The position numbers and the translations under genes are program-made. This document shows positions 1 to 8,080 of a stretch of DNA of 64,000 nucleotides, one piece after another. The notes below the pieces were generated by a model. The model had not been told where the DNA came from, searched no databases, and saw only the letters and a list, made by a program, of their open reading frames with translations. This DNA is from Algoriphagus faecimaris (GTDB taxonomy: Bacteria; Bacteroidota; Bacteroidia; Cytophagales; Cyclobacteriaceae). The stretch's first letter is position 1, and the number at the start of each line of letters is the position of its first letter. The stretch spans positions 1 through 64,000 of the forward strand of contig NZ_FNAC01000015.1 of assembly GCF_900101705.1 (NCBI RefSeq), given 5' to 3'.

Positions 1-1
1 C

Positions 2-346
2 TTGGAGGCGAAAACCGCACAGCATTTAATCAAGGATTACATTGATTCAAACGCTGTGCTTCAAACAGATAAAAGTACCACCTTCTCAGACCTGAGTGAT
101 TGTATTGATGTTCATGTCAGAGAAATCTCTGGTACACAAGAAGGCAATTTTAACCTCAAATGGGTTCATATTGCCATCAGTAACTTAAAGAAACACCTGC
201 AGACATACCATATGATCAGCGAACGAATGATGCAGAACTATCTGGATGAGTTTTGTTACAAGCTAAACAGAAGATACTTCGGTCAAAAACTCTTTGACAG
301 ACTCATTATTGCTTCAATTTACCCATACTGGCATGATTGCGGATAA
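2..346 (+). mobile_element. IS1595-family (ISXO2-like) transposase, C-terminal part, cut by window edge
   Basis: The frame is open to the left window edge, so only the last 115 or so codons are visible and the TTG at position 2 is not a real start. The visible part resembles the C-terminal end of ISXO2-like (IS1595 family) transposases: a stretch like 'KWVHIAISNLKKHL', then 'HMISERMMQNYLDEFCYKLNRR'-type residues (start of that helix near 235), ending 'KLFDRL'. It would belong to a DDE-type transposase moving a small insertion sequence. The family call comes from this C-terminal motif only. No right terminal inverted repeat could be defined because the left end is off the window. Whether the gene is intact cannot be judged. 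Confidence 0.7.
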
Positions 347-592
347 TCATATTTTTTTATTATGGAAGTTCACAGAGTGTGCCAAAGCTGGAAAATAGCC
401 CAAACATTCATTTTTGCAGGATTACCGGAGTTCAATTGCTTACTATCCGTACATAACTTGTGCGAAAACGAACAAACCCAAAACCTTTATTGCGTTTTTA
501 ATCGTCAACTACCCGTCAATTTTTCAAATAAATTACTATTTTACATACTCTATTTTACTGAATTACAATTATTTAAACTAAATAAGATCAAG
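347..592. other. Intergenic stretch after transposase, no gene seen
   Basis: This gap runs from the transposase stop to the chosen start of the next gene. An in-frame upstream extension of the next gene (ATG at 362) passes through it, but the encoded residues look like translated AT-rich non-coding DNA and have no duplicated partner in the downstream protein. The right end of the insertion sequence should lie here, but I could not identify its inverted repeat. Confidence 0.5.
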
Positions 593-1111
593 ATGGAATC
601 TAAAATCCAAAATGTTGCCTATGAATTAGCAGGGATGATCTATGGTATTTCTCTAGACGGACATGTCAATAAAAATGAATATGATCAGCTCAAGGCTTGG
701 TGTACCAATCATGAGCACCTCTGCGAAATGGAAGAATTTAAATCCCTCCATGAGCAAATCAACCCCATCATACAATCTGGTGTAGTCACCAGTGAAGAAA
801 TCGAAGACCTCAAAGAGATTCTAGATAATTTTCTGGAGAAAACCGGCCCAAAAGATGAAAAAAAACTCAATATGTTTTTTCTTCAAGGACTCTTTGAAGG
901 CATTTTATCCAGTGGTGAGGTCAATACCTATGAAGTCTATAAACTTAACCAATGGATTCAAAAAAATGAGCATTTGAAAAATCAAAAGCCATTTGACGAG
1001 CTCTATGGGATGATCGGACAAGTCTTAAAAAATCATAGAATCAGTGACGAAGATGGAGTAAAGTTGAAGTCTTTTTTCAGTGAAATGATAGCCAAAACAA
1101 AAGCGAGCTGA
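593..1111 (+). CDS. Hypothetical helical protein with two tandem repeats
   Basis: A 172-residue acidic, all-helical cytoplasmic protein with no signal peptide. I chose the ATG at 593 over the in-frame ATG at 362 because conserved-looking sequence begins there. The protein is an internal duplication: residues about 5-80 ('AGMIYGISLDGHVNKNEY') and about 93-168 ('QGLFEGILSSGEVNTYEV') match in order, each ending in a D/E-rich 'EEIEDLK' or 'DEDGVKL' helix. The 'GI..DG.(V/I)N..E' pattern resembles the helical region found N-terminal to BRCT domains in some bacterial proteins and, more loosely, TerB-like folds, but there is no BRCT domain here. Function unknown. A strong hairpin terminator follows the stop. 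Confidence 0.7.
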   Translation: MESKIQNVAYELAGMIYGISLDGHVNKNEYDQLKAWCTNHEHLCEMEEFKSLHEQINPIIQSGVVTSEEIEDLKEILDNFLEKTGPKDEKKLNMFFLQGLFEGILSSGEVNTYEVYKLNQWIQKNEHLKNQKPFDELYGMIGQVLKNHRISDEDGVKLKSFFSEMIAKTKAS

Positions 1112-1132
1112 TTCTAAAATCGGCTCGCTTTT
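1099..1132. terminator. Bidirectional hairpin terminator
   Basis: A perfect 10-bp stem (1099-1108 with 1123-1132) has A-runs on the left arm and T-runs on the right arm, so it can stop transcription from the plus-strand gene ending at 1111 and from the minus-strand acylase gene ending at 1142. It overlaps the stop codon of the plus-strand gene. Confidence 0.85.
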
Positions 1133-1141
1133 GCTTCCAGC

Positions 1142-3319
1142 TTATCTTGCGCCTGGCCGATATCTTTCCTTGGCTCTTGCATTGACATCTTCTGCATAAA
1201 ATGCTACTTCTTTAAAGTTTCCATCCGCATATCGCAGTGCCTGATCTGTGAAATGAGGAGATTCAGGATTAGCATTCTGCCCACCTGCAAGGATACTTTT
1301 TGCCCTTACCTTTTCACCAAATTCTACGACAGCCACAAAGCTATTTCCAGAACTTCCGTACAAACGCTTGGTACCTTCTTTGGCACTTGCCCCATAGGAA
1401 GCCAGTGCGCCCCATCTTCCCGATGCCATACCTATAGGGATATAAGGTTGATCATCATCAAACTTCAAGTCAATATCACCTGACAATCGCTGGAACCGAT
1501 TGATTTCTCCCCAAGGTGTAGACCAAATGCCAAAATCCTCGTTCATTTGAGTGATTGTTTCTTCCAAAACATTCAGCATAGCTTTTTGTACTTCAGGTTG
1601 AGTATGAGCAGTCAAGGTTTCTTTCTCGACCAGTTCATTAAGATCTCTAAATTCCCGCTGATAATTGATTCCATAGAAATGCGCCAAACTCATAGCCACC
1701 GATTCTTTACTCGTCCTAAAACCCCAGTCCTTCAAAATAGCTATGGCCTCCCCTACTGCAGCACTTGCTCCAAACTTATCGTAAGCCTGAATCAAAGGAG
1801 GAATTAATCGCTCAAAAGCAGGAATAAATGGATCGTAAGCCAACTCCCTGAAGCTATCCAAAGTAAGGTCTTTTGCATCTTGAAGTACTTTCACAGCATG
1901 AATTCCTCTAAAATTCTCCTGATCGGGAGCCATATAAACGGGATAATCCTCAGGCTTTGGACTATAAGGGCCTGCTGCTGTAAAAGGGGTAGAATTGCAA
2001 TTCTGAATCCAACCTGTCGCTGGATTTAAAATCGTAATGCTTTCATCTACTGTATGTAGCCCTTGCCAGTCTGTCTCAGGATTGGAGCCATCCACAGGTC
2101 TCGCAAAATCAAATGCTTGATTTCTCTTAGGAATAAAATTCCCGTGAAAATAAGCGATATTCCCCTCTGCATCAGCAAATACCGTATTGTTGGAAGAGTT
2201 GGTCCGGATATCCATCATTTCCCTAAACTCCTCATAATTATCTAGTTTGGTTCGGGTATAGCTTTGGATCAAAGCATTTACAGGGTCCCAGTTGATTTTA
2301 GTAGCAACCCATTTATCTCCAAGTTTATGGGTAATAGGACCATGATGCGTCCTGTAAAAAGTAAATTCACGCTGATTAATAGCCCCATCCTCCTTGTAAT
2401 TAAGGGTGATAGTTTTGCTTTCTACTGCTCTAGTCTCCTCACCATATTTGTAAAATAAGTCACCGTCCTTTTCGACTATTTCTTCTTCAAATTCATCTAT
2501 AAAATCTACAAAGGTAGAAGTGTGAATCCAGCCTGTTTTTTCATTAAATCCCTGATAAACAAAAAATTGCCCCCAAGTCACTGCTCCATAAGCATTCAGT
2601 CCTTCCTCGCTTACTACATGGACTTCGGGTCTGAAGTAGAAAGAGGTATGAGGATTGATCAAAAGCATGGCATTGCCAGATTGAGTCAGTTCTCCTGAAA
2701 CAGCAATACCATTCGATCCTTTGGGCTCTTCATTGGGATCCGCGTGATGAAGACCATCTCCATATTCGGTTAGTGCCAGAGCTTTATCCTCCTCATAAAA
2801 TGCCTGTATACGACGAGTAGAGATCCGCTCAATGTCTCCTCCGATTGACCCTTCGGAAAAATACATCGGGAACCAAGGCTCATACCTTTTGATGACCTGA
2901 GGTTCAACTTCCGGGTGGGTATGAAGGTAATAATTAACCCCATCAGCGAATGCATCGCAAAGTTCCTGCAACCACCTTGGTGCTGATGCATAAGCTTCTT
3001 TGGCCTCCTCCTCGGTCATGTACATATTAGCTCTTAGGTCAGAATAAAGTGCCTCTGCACCCTCTAGCTCAGCTAGTCTACCTGTGGCCCATATGTAATT
3101 TCGCTCGACTCTTCGAAAATCGTCCTCGCACTGTGCGTACAAGAGACCAAAAACCACATCAGCATCTGTTTTGCCATACACATGCGGGACACCAAAATCA
3201 TCTCTCACGATCTCTACGCGACTAGCTTGCTCTTCCCACCTATCCATTTCAGATTGCTGACAGGAAACAGCTGTAAAACTCCAAACGCTCAGAAGGAGCA
3301 AAAACTTAAATTCTCTCAT
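1142..3319 (-). CDS. Penicillin acylase family lipoprotein (N-terminal nucleophile hydrolase)
   Basis: A 725-residue protein of the penicillin amidase family (PF01804), which hydrolyses amide bonds in acylated substrates such as acyl-homoserine lactones or beta-lactams; the substrate here is unknown. The start at 3319 gives a lipoprotein signal peptide with lipobox 'TAVSC' (Cys20); an upstream start at 3379 would bury it. After 'VRDDFGVPHVYG' (about 35-50) comes the autoprocessing site 'GSNGIAV', making Ser202 the predicted N-terminal nucleophile of the beta chain. The beta-chain opening 'GNAMLLINPHT' follows. It is probably exported and processed into two chains in the periplasm. The nearest gene on this strand is an aldo/keto reductase 70 bp upstream, with no obvious functional link. 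Confidence 0.88.
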   Translation of the reverse strand: MREFKFLLLLSVWSFTAVSCQQSEMDRWEEQASRVEIVRDDFGVPHVYGKTDADVVFGLLYAQCEDDFRRVERNYIWATGRLAELEGAEALYSDLRANMYMTEEEAKEAYASAPRWLQELCDAFADGVNYYLHTHPEVEPQVIKRYEPWFPMYFSEGSIGGDIERISTRRIQAFYEEDKALALTEYGDGLHHADPNEEPKGSNGIAVSGELTQSGNAMLLINPHTSFYFRPEVHVVSEEGLNAYGAVTWGQFFVYQGFNEKTGWIHTSTFVDFIDEFEEEIVEKDGDLFYKYGEETRAVESKTITLNYKEDGAINQREFTFYRTHHGPITHKLGDKWVATKINWDPVNALIQSYTRTKLDNYEEFREMMDIRTNSSNNTVFADAEGNIAYFHGNFIPKRNQAFDFARPVDGSNPETDWQGLHTVDESITILNPATGWIQNCNSTPFTAAGPYSPKPEDYPVYMAPDQENFRGIHAVKVLQDAKDLTLDSFRELAYDPFIPAFERLIPPLIQAYDKFGASAAVGEAIAILKDWGFRTSKESVAMSLAHFYGINYQREFRDLNELVEKETLTAHTQPEVQKAMLNVLEETITQMNEDFGIWSTPWGEINRFQRLSGDIDLKFDDDQPYIPIGMASGRWGALASYGASAKEGTKRLYGSSGNSFVAVVEFGEKVRAKSILAGGQNANPESPHFTDQALRYADGNFKEVAFYAEDVNARAKERYRPGAR

Positions 3320-3388
3320 TTTTAGTAATATTGGGTGAAGTACAAGAAGAAAATTACACGAAATTCTATTGCTGCACAAAAGGATTAT

Positions 3389-4279
3389 TTAGCGATGGGA
3401 ATGATAGTGATTAACGGGTAATATTCTCCTCAGACTTTTAATCAGATCAATCTCTATCTTTTGACTCTGTTCCCAGCCTCTTCGTATTTTATTTACTTGC
3501 GTGATGGAGCTAGCTCCGATTACTAGTGAAGCTACCGCTGCCTGCGAAAGCCCAAACTTGATCAAGACCGACTCAGGCATCATCTGAGTATCTCCTATCA
3601 CTTTCTGAAATTTCTGGATTTGAGAAGCGCTGTAATTCATGTATTCCATGGCTTGTTTATCCACCAATAATCCCTTTGCAAATGCTCCTCTAACCAATAC
3701 CCTTGTATCAGAACCCTCCAATGCAGGGAAAACAGTCTCTTCTGGCCTTCTGTCCAAAGGACTGTATTGCATCATCACAGTGGCAGGAGGATTCATACCC
3801 ATAACCTTTCGGATGACATTCGGACGTATAGAAGAAATCCCAAACTCACGAATTTTACCTTGGCTTTTCAAAAGTTCAAAAGCCTCCAAGGTTTCTTCCC
3901 AAGGATCCTCAATAGTACCCCCATGTAGCTGGCAGAGGTCTATGTAGTCGACTTGAAGTCTTTTAAGGCTGTTTTCTACTGCCTCAAGAAGGTATTCCTT
4001 TTTGGGATTCCAGCTCCAGCTTTTACCGTCGGGATGAAGTTGATTTCCTACTTTGGTCGTCACAATCACTTGATCACGGCGATCCTTTATGCTTTCACCT
4101 ACTATTTTTTCATTTTCTCCATTTTGATAGAGATCTGCTGTATCCAAAAAGTTTATCCCCCCATCCAATGCTGCATGGATGATAGCTTTCCCCTTATTTT
4201 TTTGAACAGGAAGAGACATACAGCCTAATCCAACCTCTGAAATTTCTAATTTGCAATCCCCTATTTTACGTGTATTCAT
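3389..4279 (-). CDS. Aldo/keto reductase
   Basis: A 296-residue soluble NAD(P)H-dependent oxidoreductase of the aldo/keto reductase superfamily. The tetrad is readable: Asp and Tyr in 'FLDTADLY' (about 45-52), Lys in 'VTTKVG' (about 76) and His in 'CQLHGG' (about 119). The cofactor region is suggested by 'LLVDKQ' and the C-terminal 'VIGASS' motif. Length is slightly short of the usual 310-330. It resembles the YghZ/Tas-type group, but the substrate cannot be assigned. It is transcribed toward the acylase gene and away from pfkA, and the divergent gap to pfkA holds the promoters. Confidence 0.9.
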   Translation of the reverse strand: MNTRKIGDCKLEISEVGLGCMSLPVQKNKGKAIIHAALDGGINFLDTADLYQNGENEKIVGESIKDRRDQVIVTTKVGNQLHPDGKSWSWNPKKEYLLEAVENSLKRLQVDYIDLCQLHGGTIEDPWEETLEAFELLKSQGKIREFGISSIRPNVIRKVMGMNPPATVMMQYSPLDRRPEETVFPALEGSDTRVLVRGAFAKGLLVDKQAMEYMNYSASQIQKFQKVIGDTQMMPESVLIKFGLSQAAVASLVIGASSITQVNKIRRGWEQSQKIEIDLIKSLRRILPVNHYHSHR

Positions 4280-4382
4280 TTGTCCTTCAATCGATTAATT
4301 TTTGAATCTTTGGTTCAAAAAACTTAAGATAAATTTTACAGTTAATTCAATCAAGAAACTACGGCATTCCTGCTATAATCCC

Positions 4383-4390
4383 TATTTTTG
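4383..4390 (+). promoter_or_regulatory. -7 box of pfkA promoter (TATTTTTG)
   Basis: The octamer matches the Bacteroidota -7 consensus TAnnTTTG and lies 22 bp before the chosen pfkA ATG. No clear -33 TTTG was found at the expected distance, so this is a candidate only. Confidence 0.45.
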
Positions 4391-4411
4391 GGAGCTCAAA
4401 AACCTACAATT

Positions 4412-5386
4412 ATGAAAAAAATCGCTGTTTTTACCTCAGGAGGAGATAGTCCGGGAATGAATGCCTGCATCAGGGCAGTAGTACGTACTGCTATTTTTAA
4501 AGGACTTGAAGTATATGGGATACATAGAGGCTACGAAGGAATGATTGACGGGGACATCAAAAGAATGCATTCCTACTCGGTAAGTAATATCGTACAGCGT
4601 GGAGGTACCATTCTCAAATCAGCCCGATCCGAAAAATTTAAGACTCCCGAGGGTAGAAAGAAAGCCTTTGATAATCTGAAGTCACATGGCATAGAAGGAC
4701 TTGTAGCTATAGGTGGAGACGGTACGTTCACCGGCGCCAAAATTTTCCATGAAGAATTTGGCATTCCTGTCATCGGCTGCCCTGGAACTATTGACAATGA
4801 TATTTATGGAACTGATTATACTATTGGTTTTGATACAGCTGTAAATACGGCGCTGGAAGCGATTGATAAAATCAGAGACACCGCGGCAGCGCATGACCGG
4901 ATTTTCTTCATCGAAGTAATGGGAAGAGATGCAGGATTTCTGGCAGTAGAATCAGGAATAGGCGGCGGTGCGGAGTTTGTAATGGTACCTGAAACAGCCA
5001 CAGACTTAGACGCTGTAGTCAAATCCCTAAAAAACCTCCGCAAGACCAAGACCTCAAGCATCATTGTCGTAGCAGAAGGTGACGACGAGGGAAATGCCGA
5101 AGAAATCATGGCGAAAGTGAAATCCAAAATTAAAGATGATTCAAAAGAATTTAAAGTCACTACATTAGGTCATATTCAGCGAGGAGGCAATCCCACGGCA
5201 AGAGACCGTGTATTGGCAAGTCGATGTGGCATGGCGGCCGTAGATGGTCTGCTTCAGGGTAATTTTGCTTGTATGGCGGGTGTAATGAATCAAGCCGTAG
5301 TCTATACCTCATTTGCCGATTGTATTGGTAAAACCAAACCTTTGATCGAGGATCATCTCAAACTTATTGATATCTTAAGTATTTAA
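4412..5386 (+). CDS. pfkA: 6-phosphofructokinase
   Basis: ATP-dependent phosphofructokinase of glycolysis, converting fructose 6-phosphate to fructose 1,6-bisphosphate in the cytoplasm. At 324 residues it has the usual bacterial length. Visible motifs are the ATP loop 'GGDSPGMN' (about 9-16), 'GGDGT' (about 99-103), the catalytic loop 'PGTIDNDI' (about 121-128), 'MGRDAGFLA' and the C-terminal 'HIQRGGNPTARDR'. The ATG at 4412 is preferred over an in-frame TTG at 4388 because family members begin directly with 'MKKIAVFTSGGD'. The Gly at the position that is Gly in ATP-dependent enzymes ('GGDGT') argues against a PPi-dependent enzyme. A small membrane protein gene follows 3 bp downstream. Confidence 0.97.
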   Translation: MKKIAVFTSGGDSPGMNACIRAVVRTAIFKGLEVYGIHRGYEGMIDGDIKRMHSYSVSNIVQRGGTILKSARSEKFKTPEGRKKAFDNLKSHGIEGLVAIGGDGTFTGAKIFHEEFGIPVIGCPGTIDNDIYGTDYTIGFDTAVNTALEAIDKIRDTAAAHDRIFFIEVMGRDAGFLAVESGIGGGAEFVMVPETATDLDAVVKSLKNLRKTKTSSIIVVAEGDDEGNAEEIMAKVKSKIKDDSKEFKVTTLGHIQRGGNPTARDRVLASRCGMAAVDGLLQGNFACMAGVMNQAVVYTSFADCIGKTKPLIEDHLKLIDILSI

Positions 5387-5389
5387 AAT

Positions 5390-5725
5390 ATGGGCTTTAT
5401 CCCTTTATTCTTGACAGTGGGAGGTGCATGCCTCCTCTTTTTCCTCACTGTAAAAAACTCTTTACAAAAAAGGCTCAATCTTCAGCGTGAACTGATCGCC
5501 AATTTAAGTTTGGCTCTTCCGCAGCTTGGCCTTATAGCCGGTGAACTTGCCGACCCCGAGGTGATTCAGGAGAAAATCAAAGAAACTGAACTCAAAAAAA
5601 GCCAAAAAGAGGAAAGCAATAAAGTAATCAGAGAGCTTAAAATCAATAAATTACAATACAACAAACTCATCAAAAAAGCTCCCTACAATTGGGTGGCAAA
5701 ATTAGCGGGATTTCAGGCCATCTGA
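5390..5725 (+). CDS. Small membrane-anchored hypothetical protein
   Basis: A 111-residue protein that starts 3 bp after the pfkA stop and is probably cotranscribed with it. Residues about 4-22 form one hydrophobic membrane segment. The rest is a Lys/Glu-rich, probably coiled-coil cytoplasmic tail ('KIKETELKKSQKEESNK'). No family was recognised. The 3' end overlaps the convergent miaA gene by 13 bp. The close spacing and sensible composition support a real gene; the function is unknown. Confidence 0.6.
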   Translation: MGFIPLFLTVGGACLLFFLTVKNSLQKRLNLQRELIANLSLALPQLGLIAGELADPEVIQEKIKETELKKSQKEESNKVIRELKINKLQYNKLIKKAPYNWVAKLAGFQAI

Positions 5726-6648
5726 CTTTCGATATAGGCATATATCGCATCGACGGAATCAGGGTGAAACCATCGTATTTCACTATCCTTCCTAAACCAA
5801 GTTAACTGTCTTTTCGCATAGCGACGAGAGTTTCTTTTTAACAAGCGTATGGCTTCTTCTTTGTCGTATTTTCCCTCCAAATATCCAAATAATTCTTGGT
5901 AGCCGACGGTCTGAAGAGCATTCAAATGTCTAAAAGGAAAAAGCTGCTCAGCTTCTTCAATCAGACCAGATTCCAGCATTTGATCCATTCTCCGATCAAT
6001 CCTATCATAAATTTCTTCTCGGTCTCGGTCAAGACCGATTTTGAGAATTTGAAAAGGTCGAATCGTCTCTTTCCTTTTTCTAAAACTTGAAAAAGGCTTT
6101 CCAGTGCCAAGACAAACTTCCAGAGCACGCATCAATCGCTGAGGATTTTTTTGGTCGACAACCTCATAATATTCAGGATCAAGCTTCTCTACCTCCCGCT
6201 GTAAATAAGACAAGCCTTTCTCTTGATAGTCGAAAATCACCCTTTGCCTCACCTCCTTATGTACCTCTGGCATATCATCAAGACCTTTGGTCACAGCATC
6301 TGCAAACAGTCCGGAACCTCCCGTCATGATTACGCTTTTCTTTTCTTTGAAAAGCTGTTCAAGGAGTGTTATAGCATCTTTTTCAAACATTTTAACATCA
6401 TAATCCTCATGAATGGAAAGTGAATTGACAAAATGATGAGGCACTAGTTTGAGCTCTTTTTGGGTAGGCTTGGCTGTGCCTATTTCCATTTCTCTATAAA
6501 ATTGCCGACTATCACTCGATAAAATTTCGGTATCGAATTTTTTAGCTAGATTTATACATAAATCGGTTTTGCCTACAGCGGTGGGACCTACTACCAAAAT
6601 CAGAAATGAAGCCTTTGCCAAGAGGAGATGTTTTTGATCAGAATTCAA
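5713..6648 (-). CDS. miaA: tRNA dimethylallyltransferase
   Basis: Transfers a dimethylallyl group from DMAPP to N6 of A37 in tRNAs reading UNN codons, the first step of ms2i6A formation. The 311-residue length is typical. Motifs are the P-loop 'GPTAVGKTDL' (about 21-30), the catalytic 'DSRQFYREMEIGTAKPT' region (about 46-62), 'TGGSGLF' (about 108-114), 'NPQRLMRALEV' (about 168-178) and the tRNA-binding 'RRYAKRQLTWFRKD' near the C-terminus. The gene stands alone on the minus strand, convergent and overlapping by 13 bp with the small membrane protein gene, and divergent from the REC-Hpt gene 17 bp away. Confidence 0.96.
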   Translation of the reverse strand: MNSDQKHLLLAKASFLILVVGPTAVGKTDLCINLAKKFDTEILSSDSRQFYREMEIGTAKPTQKELKLVPHHFVNSLSIHEDYDVKMFEKDAITLLEQLFKEKKSVIMTGGSGLFADAVTKGLDDMPEVHKEVRQRVIFDYQEKGLSYLQREVEKLDPEYYEVVDQKNPQRLMRALEVCLGTGKPFSSFRKRKETIRPFQILKIGLDRDREEIYDRIDRRMDQMLESGLIEEAEQLFPFRHLNALQTVGYQELFGYLEGKYDKEEAIRLLKRNSRRYAKRQLTWFRKDSEIRWFHPDSVDAIYAYIESQMA

Positions 6649-6665
6649 AAGTCCAAAGTTAAACT

Positions 6666-7421
6666 ATGAAAAGCAAAAGAGTACTGATCGTAGAAGATAA
6701 TGATCTTAACCGCAAGCTTTTTGAAAATTTGATTGGTCAATTATGGGGGTTTGAGAGTGCAAGCAATGGAAAAGAGGCTGTAGAAAAAGTCAAGCAATCT
6801 GATTTTGATCTGATTCTGATGGATATACAGATGCCAGAAATGGACGGAATATCTGCCATGAAGGAGATCAGGCTTTTAGGGAAAACAAATCCCCCTATAG
6901 TCGCTATTACAGCTTTTGCCGACAATGGAGATCGGGATACTTTCTTAAAACAAGGGTTTGATGAGTTCATTGCCAAACCTATACGGCCCCGGGAGTTTTT
7001 GGAAGTCCTCGAACGAATGATTCAGGGAGGCCGGCTAGAATCAGCTAATCCTTCGGAGGAAATTGCTGAAATGGATAAGATTTTGGATTTGAGTGTGGTC
7101 AAGCAATTGATGAAATACAATAGTCCCAAAATCATCAGATCAGTATTTGAAGACTTTATCAGAGAATCTTATCGCCTAATCAATGAATCCCAAGCTCAGG
7201 TTAAAGCAAATGATTTTGAGGAATTGGCCAAAACCATTCATATTATCAAAGGAAATTCCGGCACATTGGGTGCCAACCGAATTTATACACAAGCCTTTAA
7301 CATCGAAAAACAGCTTAAAGATAATTTGACAATAAATTTTGAAGAAAAAATTCAAAATCTTGAAAATGAAATCCGCTCTTTTCAAGATTTTTTACAAGAA
7401 GAAAGTAATTTTATGCCATGA
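6666..7421 (+). CDS. Response regulator receiver with C-terminal Hpt domain
   Basis: A 251-residue protein joining a receiver domain (about 5-120) to a histidine phosphotransfer domain (about 140-245). The receiver has the acidic pair in 'IVEDND' (Glu/Asp 10-11), phosphoacceptor Asp53 in 'LILMDIQMPEMDG' and the Lys of 'FIAKPI'. The Hpt motif 'TIHIIKGNSGTLGA' puts the phosphorylatable His at 192. There is no DNA-binding or enzymatic output, so it probably acts as a relay between a hybrid kinase and another receiver. The next gene, overlapping at ATGA, encodes a receiver-only protein, a plausible partner. No kinase is adjacent. The hybrid kinase at 33958-36861 is a possible but unproven donor. 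Confidence 0.92.
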   Translation: MKSKRVLIVEDNDLNRKLFENLIGQLWGFESASNGKEAVEKVKQSDFDLILMDIQMPEMDGISAMKEIRLLGKTNPPIVAITAFADNGDRDTFLKQGFDEFIAKPIRPREFLEVLERMIQGGRLESANPSEEIAEMDKILDLSVVKQLMKYNSPKIIRSVFEDFIRESYRLINESQAQVKANDFEELAKTIHIIKGNSGTLGANRIYTQAFNIEKQLKDNLTINFEEKIQNLENEIRSFQDFLQEESNFMP

Positions 7422-7798
7422 GTGAACCTAAAAAAATATTGGTAGGAGAAGATTCTTCTGTCATTATCAATCTAACAAAGAATGTCCTTGCCTTCGAAAA
7501 TTATAAAATGACGGCGGCTAGAAATGGAAAACAAGTCCTTGACTTTATGGAAAAGGAGGACTTCGATTTAATTTTAATGGATATCAGTATGCCAGTATTG
7601 GATGGTTTGGAATGTACCAAAGCCATCAGGGAAATGGAAGAAGAGAAAAAATCCAAAATACCGATAATCGCCATTTCCGGAAATATCCATAATTATACCA
7701 TGGATGATTTCAGAAAAGCTGGATTTGATGAATTTATCCAAAAACCACTAGACTTTGATAAAGTACTCGCTACAGTAAAAAAATACCTGAGTGCCTAA
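7418..7798 (+). CDS. Stand-alone response regulator receiver protein
   Basis: A 126-residue single REC domain: Glu11/Asp12 acidic pair, phosphoacceptor Asp55 in 'LILMDISMPVLDG', Ser/Thr switch in 'IAISGN', and Lys in 'FIQKPL' near 109. It overlaps the preceding REC-Hpt gene by 4 bp (ATGA), so the two are translationally coupled and probably form a phosphorelay pair, with this protein receiving phosphate from His192 of its neighbour or interacting with a target by itself, as CheY/DivK-type proteins do. No output domain is present and the target is unknown. Confidence 0.92.
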   Translation: MSEPKKILVGEDSSVIINLTKNVLAFENYKMTAARNGKQVLDFMEKEDFDLILMDISMPVLDGLECTKAIREMEEEKKSKIPIIAISGNIHNYTMDDFRKAGFDEFIQKPLDFDKVLATVKKYLSA

Positions 7799-7801
7799 GC
7801 T

Positions 7802-8080
7802 ATGGCTATAAGATACACCAAACACTTTTTGGACAAGCTCGAGAATCTCTTTGCAGCATCAGAGTACATCCTGCGCTACGAAAAAGGGAACTTCAAATCG
7901 GGATATTGTGTATTGAATGAAAATAAAATCGTCATAGTCAACAAGTATTTTCCGCTTGAGGGAAAAATAAATGCGCTGATTGACATTTTAAATGAACTTC
8001 AATTCAACCCTCAGGATTTTAAGGAAAAAGGAAATCAGGAATTTTTAAAAGAATTGAAACAAACGACACTTAAGTTTTGA
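7802..8080 (+). CDS. Conserved hypothetical protein, 92 aa
   Basis: A small soluble protein starting 3 bp after the receiver gene, with a clear ATG and a stop overlapped by the next gene (TTGA). It reads as a mixed alpha/beta protein: an N-terminal helix 'RYTKHFLDKLENLFAASEY', two or three strands ('KSGYCVLNENKIVIVNKYFPL') and a C-terminal helix. I recognise the pattern only as a small protein often found beside MBL-fold hydrolases in Bacteroidota. No catalytic motif is visible. The operon position between signalling genes and the MBL hydrolase does not fix its role. Confidence 0.75.
   Translation: MAIRYTKHFLDKLENLFAASEYILRYEKGNFKSGYCVLNENKIVIVNKYFPLEGKINALIDILNELQFNPQDFKEKGNQEFLKELKQTTLKF

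Noticed and set aside
362..592. Upstream extension of the two-repeat helical protein
   Set aside because: The 77 extra residues look like translated AT-rich intergenic DNA, whereas the duplicated domain begins right at ATG 593.
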